From: Candidatus Aenigmatarchaeota archaeon
GTDB taxonomy: Archaea; Aenigmatarchaeota; Aenigmatarchaeia; PWEA01; JAGHBM01
NCBI GenBank assembly: GCA_021160955.1
Contig: JAGHBM010000036.1
Coordinates: 1-15,813 of the forward strand
Direction of reading: 5' to 3'
Length of the DNA: 15,813 nucleotides
A program made the translations under genes and the position numbers. The notes below the pieces were generated by a model. That model was not told the origin of the DNA, did no database searches, and was given only the letters and a program-made list of their open reading frames with translations. How positions within the stretch are numbered: position 1 is the stretch's first letter; each line of letters begins with the position of its first letter. Positions 1-6,181 of this stretch are shown one piece after another.

Positions 1-286
1 CTCCTTGTGTTATTCTTATTTTTACATTTTCTTTTCTTGCAAATTTTTTCGCTTCTTTTAGCATTCCTTTAGAAAAATCAATTCCTTCAATTTTATAACC
101 TTCTTTAGTTAACGGAACCAAAAAAGTTCCAGGACCACAACATAAATCTAAAATTTTATGATTTTTTCTGATGTATTTTCTAACAATTTTCCATTCATCT
201 TTTTTATATCTTTCTTCCTTGATTCTTCTTTTAGCATAGTTATCTGCAACTTTATCGCTAAATTTTTTCATGTTTATTTTTACCAT
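1..286 (-). CDS. Class I SAM-dependent methyltransferase (N-terminal part, cut by window edge)
   Basis: I translated this minus-strand frame by hand: about 95 codons from an ATG at 286 run open to the left edge, so the C-terminal part lies outside. The N-terminal helix (KKFSDKVADNYAKRR) is followed by SAM-binding motif I, ILDLCCGPGTFLVPL, at about residues 50-64, and then by GIDFSKGML, the acidic end of strand 2 and helix typical of UbiE/Methyltransf_11-type class I methyltransferases. The substrate cannot be told from this part. A second in-frame ATG at 271 is possible. A-rich TATA-like sequences at 301-325 read toward the gene. It diverges from the 23S unit. The fold is well supported; the substrate is unknown. 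Confidence 0.8.
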   Translation of the reverse strand, partial: MVKINMKKFSDKVADNYAKRRIKEERYKKDEWKIVRKYIRKNHKILDLCCGPGTFLVPLTKEGYKIEGIDFSKGMLKEAKKFARKENVKIRITQG

Positions 287-328
287 ATTTGTCAAAGAAT
301 CTTTATTTTTTAAGTTTTATTAAAATAC

Positions 329-350
329 CACTCTATAATCCAAGAGAGTG
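329..350. repeat. Small inverted repeat between the methyltransferase and the 23S promoter
   Basis: CACTCT at 329-334 is complementary to AGAGTG at 345-350 with a 10-nt loop. It lies in the divergent intergenic region. It may be an operator half-site pair or chance; there is no strong support either way. Confidence 0.25.
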
Positions 351-422
351 TATCTAATTTCTACAATTGCATCTCAACTATCCAAATCCGTGTAAACCAA
401 ACCTTAACGGGTGCACAAAAAC

Positions 423-449
423 TTTAAATATGTGTTGATGGTATAAATA
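423..449 (+). promoter_or_regulatory. Probable 23S rRNA promoter with two TATA boxes
   Basis: TTTAAATA at 423-430 follows an A-rich stretch that could serve as BRE. A second box, TATAAATA, lies at 442-449. At the usual archaeal spacing of 25-27 nt from TATA centre to start, they predict transcription starts near 452 and 472. Nothing resembling 16S rRNA precedes them, so the 23S appears to be transcribed from its own promoter. Confidence 0.6.
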
Positions 450-451
450 AT

Positions 452-662
452 ACGATTTTGGGTGTTAATTATGAAATAACGGCAGGGCTGCAGAAAAACG
501 ATGATGCTTATTCTGCCCTGCAAAAGAGTTCCCAACGAGATGCAATTCTCTATCGTGGCGATAGGGGATGAAGAGTCGAAAAAGCGAATGAGTGAGTGAA
601 CACCATTTGAGGCTTTCAAGCCCATGATATGAAGACGATCACATGATGCTTTTTATTTATGA
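452..662 (+). other. Structured 5' leader of the pre-23S transcript
   Basis: No protein gene or tRNA was recognised here; the stretch between the promoter and the 23S processing stem is leader. It holds several hairpins: GCAGGG (482-487) pairs with CCCTGC (516-521), continued by CAGAA (491-495) with TTCTG (511-515), leaving a 3-nt CTG bulge on the 5' side. CTATCG (550-555) pairs with CGATAG (559-564) around a TGG loop, and the stem extends through G-U pairs to about 545-569. GGCT and AGCC pair at 611-622. The folds support a leader with processing or antitermination roles, but an independent small RNA cannot be excluded. Confidence 0.5.
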
Positions 663-693
663 GACTGTCATAGGTTGAGATTCAGGTCCAACT
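663..693 (+). other. 5' arm of pre-23S processing stem and bulge-helix-bulge
   Basis: Bases 663-684 are perfectly complementary to 3785-3806 (22 bp). The stem continues with G685-C3784 and TCC (687-689) against GGA (3779-3781). AACT (690-693) then pairs with GGTT (3772-3775) as a 4-bp central helix. The 3-nt bulge AAA (694-696) follows on this strand, before the inner helix 697-706/3762-3771. This is the hBHBh' geometry recognised by the archaeal splicing endonuclease. Confidence 0.8.
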
Positions 694-3600
694 AAATGGA
701 TTAGAGCCCTGTAAGCCGGCTAGTGGATAGATCGGTTTTGGAAGGGAAGAAGGCCGTGGCAAGCTGCGATAAGCCCAGGCGAGGCGCATGCAGCCATCGA
801 ACCTGGGATCGCTGAATGGGACTTCCTGTCTCCTTCGGGAGACACTCCCTTTTGGGAGGCCGAACCCGCTGAATTGAAACGTCTTAGTAGGCGGAGGAAG
901 AGAAAGCAATAGCGATGCCGTGAGTAGGGGCGACCGAAAACGGTGCAGAGCAAACCGAATCTTTTTGTGAAAGCAAAAAGAGATGTGGCGCTTGGGCACA
1001 GCCTCGCCCATCGATTCGAAGTTCCCTGGAATGGGACGCCGAAGAGGGTGATAGCCCCGTAGAAGAAGATGGGAAGGTTGATTCCAAGCAAAAGAGTACT
1101 GCTCCTTGGATTTGGAGTAGGAAGATGGGAGATATCAACTCCCAACTCTAAACATTCCCAAAATCCGATAGCGGACTAGTATGGTGACAGAAATCTGAAA
1201 AGAACCCTTAACAGGGGGTTAAAAGATCTTGAAACTAGTCGGCGATAGTCAGGTATGGTCCGAAAGGAATGAAGACTCTCGAAGGAAAATGGGGTAACCC
1301 ATGAGTACGAGAGAGTGGGACTAGGATCATACCGTCCGTTTTGAAGAATGGGGCAGGGAGTTTATCCCTATGGCGAGGTTAAGAGGTTCATCCTCGTAGC
1401 CGAAGCGAAAGCGACATGCTCGCAACCACGTAAGTGGTGAGGAGCGCCGTGCGAAAGTGCGGGTAGTCATAGGGATAAGACCAGAAGCGGGACGATCTAC
1501 TCCTGAATAGGGTGAAGTCCTCCGAAAGGGGGATGGAGGCCCGTTACCGGAGCTACACCAAAGTGCCCGGGTGATTCGGGAGTAGGGGTGAAAGTTGAAA
1601 ACTGGTTTTCAATTTGTCGGTTTTCGACCGCCAAAAGCCAATCGAGTTCCGTGATAGCTGGTTCCTCCCGAAATGAGTTTCAGCTCAGCCCGACCCGAGA
1701 TAGATGATAGGGTAAAGCACTGATTGGGAAGCCAAGGGGCGAAAGCCTCAGCTTTCCTGTCAAACTCAGAACCTATCATCGTCGTAGACGGTCGGAGTGA
1801 GGGTGTCTGGGGTAAGCTTGGCATCCGAAAGGGGAACAACCCAGACCGAGGTTAAGGTCCCTAAATGCTAGCTAAGTCACAAAGGTTGTGCTCAACCATA
1901 GACAACGGGGAGGTTGGCTTAGAAGCAGCCATCCTGTACGCAACGCGTAACAGCGGACCCGTCGAGGTTGAGTGCGCCGAAAACAGGCAAGACTTTCTCT
2001 CTTGCGTTTTGCCTGTCGGCAAAATGGACGGGAGTAAGCTAGCTACCGAGACCTCGGATCACGATAAGTGGTCGTAGGGAGGCGTCCTGCATGGGCAGAA
2101 GCAAGGCCGTGAGGTCTTGTGGACCGTGTAGGAACGAAGATCCTGCCGATAGTAGCAGCAGAGTGGGGTGAGATTCCCCACCACCGGAAGGGCAAGGGTT
2201 CCCCGGCAATGATTATCAACCGGGGGTAAGTCGGTCCTAAGCCAAGTCTTAACCGAACTTGGCGAAAGGGAAGCAGGTTAATATTCCTGCACCGTCAAAG
2301 GTTATGGGCAATTCCTGACGCTTTGGGATAGACCAACTGAGGTCGTCGCCTCAGCGAGTCAGAGAAACTTCCGGAGATCCGTAAATCCTATGGGAGTTTC
2401 ATTTCCCTGAGGAACGGAAAGGAGAGAAGGAAGTGAATCTGACGAGGCTCCCTGTATGGGGAGTTTGGTCGATTCCTAGAGCCCATGAAAAGGGGATTGT
2501 CTTATCCTTTGGCGACCGTACCCAAAACCGACACAGGTGCCCTGGCTGAGAAGGCCAAGGTGTTGAAGAAATCCAACTTAGGGAATTCGGCAAATTGGTC
2601 CCGTATCCTTGGTAGGAGGGATGCCTGCGCCTTCTATTTTTAATGGGAGCGCGCAGGTCGCAGTGACAAGGGGGGCCCGACTGTTTAACAAAAACATAGC
2701 CGGCTGCTAGAGGGAAACCTTGTGTACAGCTGGTGAGGTCTGCCCAGTGCCGGTGTGTCAAACTCCCTTCCAAGGGAGCTAAGCCCCGGTAAACGGCGGC
2801 GATAACTCTGATCGTCTTAAGGTAGCGTAATCCCTTGTCGATTGAATGTCGACCTGCATGAAGGGCTTAACGAGGTCCCCACTGTCCCAAGTTGGGTTTC
2901 AGCGAACTCGCTGCTCAGGGGAATGGGCCTGAGACTCCTAGTGGGAAGAGAAGTCCCTGAGAGCTTTACTGTAGCTTGTTGTTGTGATGTGGTTTTGGAT
3001 GTAGAGCGTAGGTAGGAGACGTCGAAGCTTGGGCGCCAGCCCAAGTGGAGTCGCCAATGGAACACTACCCTTCCGAAACTGCGTCACTTACGGGGAAACC
3101 CGGACAGCAGCAGGTGGACAGTTTGGCTGGGGCGGTACGCCGTTGAAAAGATATCAACGGCGCCCAAAGATCAGCTCAGGAGGGTCAGAAATCCTCCGTA
3201 GAGTGCAAGGGCAAAAGCTGGTTTGACTGGATTCCGAACAATAAGGAATCCAGGGGCGAAAGCCTGGCCTAGCGATACCCTGGCGCTCATTGATAGGGCG
3301 CAGGGACTCCAGGAAAGCTACCTCAGGGATAATCGGATCGTAGCGGCCGAAAGCCCATATTGACGCCGCGTGTTGTTACGTCGTTGTCGGCTCGACCTCT
3401 CCTGGCTGTGCAGCAGCAGCCAAGGGTGGGGGTGTTCACCCGTTAAAAGGTCACGTTAGCTGGGTTCAGAACGGCGTGAGCCAGTTTGGTCTATATCTAC
3501 TAGGAGTGTTGGTTGTCTGAGAGGAAGGAAGGGTCAGTACGAAAGGAACACCCTTCCGGCGCCTCTGGTGTACCGGTTGTCCGACAGGGCACTGCCGGGC

Positions 3601-3778
3601 AGCTACGCGCTAGCCGATAAGAGCTGAAAGCATCTAAGCTCGAAGCGGCTCTCAAAAATAGACAACCTAGGCTCCCGTAGAAGACGGGGTTGATAGGCTG
3701 GGGGTGTAAGCTGGAAGCTTCGGCGACCAGTTGAGCCCGCCAGTACTAATCGCCATTGGGCCTCTAATCCAGGTTCAA
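694..3778 (+). rRNA. 23S ribosomal RNA
   Basis: This is the large-subunit rRNA of an archaeal ribosome. Recognisable landmarks are the base stem H1 (697-706 with 3762-3771), the GTPase-centre segment GGCTTAGAAGCAGCCATC (about 1915-1932), helix 69 and the following CTTAAGGTAGCG (about 2797-2827), the P loop GGCTGGGGCGG (about 3125-3135), peptidyl-transferase segments near 2950, 3330 and 3385, the A loop GCTGGGTTCAG near 3460 and the sarcin-ricin loop AGTACGAAAGGA (3536-3547). I set the ends at the predicted bulge-helix-bulge cuts (694-696 and 3776-3778); the mature ends may differ by a few bases. The length is about 3.08 kb, with no intron or homing ORF seen. Several normally invariant bases are changed (see findings). 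No 16S, 5S or tRNA is attached. Confidence 0.97.
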
Positions 3779-3806
3779 GGAGTCTGAATCTCAACCTATG
3801 ACAGTC
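3772..3806 (+). other. 3' arm of pre-23S processing stem and bulge-helix-bulge
   Basis: GGTT (3772-3775) forms the 4-bp central helix with AACT (690-693). The 3-nt bulge CAA (3776-3778) follows, then GGA (3779-3781) and 3784-3806 pair with 663-689, with one extra G at 3782. The bulges follow the central helix on both strands, which is the two-fold symmetric arrangement of a canonical motif. Confidence 0.8.
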
Positions 3807-3840
3807 ATTCATCTTTTCTTCAAAGAGATTTCTCAAAACC

Positions 3841-3848
3841 TTTTATAT
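3841..3848 (+). promoter_or_regulatory. TATA box of the RNase P RNA gene
   Basis: TTTTATAT is centred about 25 nt before the first base of the P1 helix at 3869. The predicted transcription start therefore coincides with the mature 5' end, and the RNA would need no 5' trimming. Confidence 0.6.
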
Positions 3849-3868
3849 CTACGAATACTACTATTCTT

Positions 3869-4231
3869 GCGGTGAGTTGGAAACCGACCACCGGTGCACA
3901 AGTACAGATGATGTTTCTCCTTCAAAGGAGGGGAAATATGAATCCTGTGCACTGAGGAAGCTCCGCTCACCTTCACAGCACGGTTGCGCAAGCAACTGGA
4001 TCGAGAGGTCCAGTTCGGTCTCAGAAACGAATCCCTCCGACATTATAAGATGATTTTTAAATGATGTTCGTCGGAAGGGAATGAAACGGACCGAACCGTG
4101 CGGGTGCAAGACCAAGTAGGCCATGATGATGAAAGAGTGGCGGGTAGGTCGCTCAGATGAATGTCGGAAGGTCCTTCAGATGACGGACATACTGATGGAC
4201 CAACAAAAAGCGGGCTATCCCAACTCACCGC
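3869..4231 (+). ncRNA. rnpB: RNase P RNA (archaeal type A)
   Basis: This is the catalytic RNA of RNase P, which matures tRNA 5' ends. P1 is a perfect 12-bp helix between GCGGTGAGTTGG (3869-3880) and CCAACTCACCGC (4220-4231). CR-I appears as GAGGAAGCTCCGCTC near 3954. P4 forms between AGC-T-CCGCT there and AGCGGGCT (about 4209-4216), with the characteristic bulged U. CR-II/III are seen in GAAACGG followed by GCAAGACCAAGTAGG (about 4107-4121), matching the bacterial GCAAGGCCAAAUAGG block. CR-IV is GGGTAGG...CAGATGAATG (about 4143-4164). The length of about 363 nt is normal for archaea. The gene starts 63 nt after the 23S stem and has its own TATA box. No conserved region looks missing. Confidence 0.95.
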
Positions 4232-4391
4232 ATTATCAACTTTTAGCGAGATTATGAAAAAAGAGTTTTATGAGAAAATTATAAAAAATCCCATAGCTTC
4301 TGTCCTTATGTATCCTCTCACCGATGTTCATCATTGTATCATGAGTTCCAAACTTATAGATAATAATCTTTTTATGTCTTTACGAACAAAA

Positions 4392-4427
4392 TTTTAAAAA
4401 CAATGAGAAAATATTGAAAAAGTGATC
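4392..4427 (+). promoter_or_regulatory. Probable promoter and weak SD for secG
   Basis: TTTTAAAA at 4392-4399 is the best TATA-like element before the gene and predicts a start near 4422. GTGAT at 4422-4426 is a partial match to GGTGAT, 5 nt before the ATG at 4432. Both signals are modest. Confidence 0.4.
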
Positions 4428-4431
4428 AACT

Positions 4432-4587
4432 ATGGCAAAGGAAGAAACTCAGATGCCCATGAGTAGCGCGGGATTAATCAGATACTTTAAGGATAGTCCA
4501 GAAAAGATAAAACTCAAACCAGAATACGTAATAGGTTTGGCGGTGTCTCTAATAATACTCGAGCTTTTTTTATATGCGTTCTTGTAA
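4432..4587 (+). CDS. secG: Preprotein translocase Sec61-beta (archaeal SecG) subunit
   Basis: This is the small tail-anchored beta subunit of the SecYE-beta protein-conducting channel in the cytoplasmic membrane. I translated 51 codons by hand. A short polar N-terminus leads into MSSAGLIRYF, the hallmark of archaeal Sec61-beta, followed by KIKLKPEYVIG. One C-terminal transmembrane helix (about residues 36-51, VIGLAVSLIILELFLYAFL) ends at the stop codon, as is normal for the family. The length of 51 residues is typical (about 50-60). The gene stands first in a plus-strand cluster, 10 nt before an endonuclease IV-family gene. It is easily missed because of its size. Confidence 0.93.
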   Translation: MAKEETQMPMSSAGLIRYFKDSPEKIKLKPEYVIGLAVSLIILELFLYAFL

Positions 4588-4597
4588 GAAAATAATC

Positions 4598-5428
4598 ATG
4601 AGAATTTTTCTCGGACCTGCTGGAATACCTCTAGCGGCTAAAGGTCTCGGTATAATAGAAGGAATTAAGAAAGTCAAAGAACTCGGACTCCACGCCATGG
4701 AAATAGAATTTACCCACGGCATACAGGTCAAGAACGAATTGGCAGAAAAAATAGGTGAAGAATCCAGAAGAAGTGGTATAAAATTATCGGTTCATGCTCC
4801 TTACTTCATAAATCTTGCATCGGTCGATCCTGAAAAAATAAAGGCATCCAAGAAGAGAATACTTGCATCTTGTGAAAAGGCAAACCTTATGAATGCAAGC
4901 CCCGTTGTTTTTCATCCGGGTTACTATGGAAAGTACACACCTCAAGAGACCTTTGAAATAATAGAACAAAACATCTTGGATATTATCGAAAAAATAAAGG
5001 AATTGGGATGGAAATGCAAGATAGCGCCCGAGACTACTGGAAAGAAGACTCAGTTCGGCAGTTTAGACGAGCTCATCATGTTACTCAAAGAAATTGGGAC
5101 GAAACATGCTACGATATGTGTTGACTTTGCTCACCTATGGGCAAGAAATGGTGGAAAGGTGAATTACAAAGAAGTTTTTGAAAAATTAGAAGAATTGAAA
5201 CTTGATCACATCCACTCACACTTCTCTCAGATAGAGTACAACGAAAAGGGAGAAAGGAGACATCTCACCTTTGATGAGACTATGAAAAATCCTCCAGTAG
5301 AAGAAGTTGCCAAAGCTATCTTGGAAAGCAAAAAAGACATAACAATAATTTCCGAGTCACCCGTGTTAGAAGTTGACTCGTTAAAAATGAAAAAAATATT
5401 TGAAAAGTTGGGGTATGGATTTAAATGA
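4598..5428 (+). CDS. nfo: Endonuclease IV-family TIM-barrel protein (AP endonuclease 2 superfamily)
   Basis: This is probably an apurinic/apyrimidinic endonuclease of base-excision repair, 276 residues long. Endonuclease IV signatures run in order: SVHAPYFINLAS (residues 64-75, metal ligand H66), VFHPGYYG (H106), APETTGKKTQFGS (E145), CVDFAHLWAR (D176, H179), HIHSHFS (H206/H208), RRHL (H222) and ISESP (E253). These match most of the trinuclear zinc ligands. The Asp of the usual D-x-H pair before H222 is not evident (GERRH), as I recall for some archaeal members, so a sugar-isomerase-like role cannot be fully excluded. I chose the ATG at 4598 because an upstream ATG at 4574 would overlap secG, and MRIFLGPAG is the natural strand 1. 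It lies 10 nt after secG and shares its stop region with the next gene's SD. Confidence 0.85.
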   Translation: MRIFLGPAGIPLAAKGLGIIEGIKKVKELGLHAMEIEFTHGIQVKNELAEKIGEESRRSGIKLSVHAPYFINLASVDPEKIKASKKRILASCEKANLMNASPVVFHPGYYGKYTPQETFEIIEQNILDIIEKIKELGWKCKIAPETTGKKTQFGSLDELIMLLKEIGTKHATICVDFAHLWARNGGKVNYKEVFEKLEELKLDHIHSHFSQIEYNEKGERRHLTFDETMKNPPVEEVAKAILESKKDITIISESPVLEVDSLKMKKIFEKLGYGFK

Positions 5429-5437
5429 GGTGAAAAT

Positions 5438-6101
5438 ATGACAGACATTCTGATATTTGGTGACAGTATAGTTTTTGGAAAATGGGACGAACTGGGTGGC
5501 TGGGCACATAGACTGAAGATGTTTTTGGAAAAGAAACACCTCGAAAAATTCAGAAGGAGTGAAGAAACCGTAAACAATACATATTTTAATCGTGTTTACT
5601 TGTTGGGGATAGATGGAAACAAAACCTCTGAATTGCTGGAAAGATTTGAGTTAGAAACCACATATAGAACCGAGAGAGAGAAATATAATCGTCTTTGCTA
5701 TTGGAGTTAACGATTCGCAACTCGTAAAGAGCAAAAATTCTTTTAGAACACCTTTAGAAAAATTTAAAGAGAATGTCCAAAGGCTAGTTGATATGGCCAA
5801 GAAATTTTCTTCCAAAATTGTTTTTGTGGGACTATTTCCAGTTGATGAAACTAAGACTACACCAATTCCCTGGAACAGAGACAAATACTATAAAAACGAA
5901 TACATTCAAAAATACAATCAAACACTTAAAGTTATCTGTAAAGAAAATGAAGTTTATTTTATCGACCTCTTCCATAAGTTTAAAGACCTAAACTACAAAG
6001 ACCTATTAGAAGACGGACTTCATCCAAACTCTGAGGGACACAAAAAAATATTTGAAGTGATTAAAGATTTCTTAATCGAGAATAAAATAGTCGAAATCTG
6101 A
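5438..6101 (+). pseudogene. SGNH/GDSL-family hydrolase, interrupted by a +1 frameshift
   Basis: Two frames together encode one SGNH hydrolase of about 220 residues. The first frame (5438-5710) starts MTDILIFGDSIVFGKWDELG, with the GDS block I nucleophile Ser. The second (to 6101) carries AIGVNDS (block III, G-x-N-D) and DGLHPNSEGHK (block V catalytic D-x-x-H). The first frame ends at TAA 5708-5710; the second is open from 5655. Dropping one base in the GAGAGAGAGAAA tract (5672-5683) gives TEREN-IIVFAIGVND and restores the fold. An SD, GAGGTGA (5427-5433), overlaps the upstream stop codon, so translation was coupled to the endonuclease gene. All catalytic blocks are intact, so this is a recent lesion, a sequencing error or true recoding. 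Substrate (ester or acyl) unknown. Confidence 0.8.
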
Positions 6102-6127
6102 AATTGTGAAATTTTTTGATATGTAGT

Positions 6128-6181
6128 TGTGAAAAAATAATAGAGTTATTTTTAAATATGTGAAAAAATAATAGAGTTATT
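6128..6181 (+). repeat. 23-bp perfect direct repeat around the ATPase promoter
   Basis: The same 23 bases, beginning TGTGAAAAAATAATAG, occur at 6128-6150 and 6159-6181, a period of 31 bp. The 8-nt spacer TTTAAATA is the core of the TATA box, and the second copy ends one base before the ATG at 6182. It could be an operator pair or a tandem duplication. Confidence 0.85.
6149..6158 (+). promoter_or_regulatory. TATA box for a leaderless ATPase mRNA
   Basis: TTTTTAAATA is centred about 28 nt before the ATG at 6182, and no SD is present. The transcript should start at or within a few bases of the start codon. Confidence 0.65.

Noticed and set aside
452..662. Possible tRNA, SRP RNA or C/D box RNA in the 23S leader.
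   Set aside because: No T-loop sequence, no SRP domain IV signature and no proper pair of C and D boxes was found; hairpins alone do not define a gene.
682..3836. Many open frames of 60-140 codons on both strands within 694-3778.
   Set aside because: They lie inside the 23S rRNA, read as low-complexity or rRNA-derived translations, and have no promoter or SD.
385..3950. Shared GGTGCACA-like words near 410, 3893 and 15410, hinting at a common regulator of the 23S, rnpB and rtcB regions.
   Set aside because: The 3893 copy is inside RNase P RNA and the 15410 copy is part of a hairpin arm; an 8-base word at three places is weak evidence.
3861..4228. Open frames across 3861-4228 on both strands.
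   Set aside because: They overlap the conserved elements of RNase P RNA; the RNA explains the sequence.
4254..4397. A 47-codon plus-strand frame starting ATG 4254 between rnpB and secG.
   Set aside because: It has no SD, no TATA box at leaderless spacing (that position falls in the end of rnpB) and no recognisable motif. It could be real only if conserved elsewhere.
5227..5577. A 116-codon minus-strand frame opposite the endonuclease IV and SGNH genes.
   Set aside because: It is the antisense shadow of two genes with clear family motifs.
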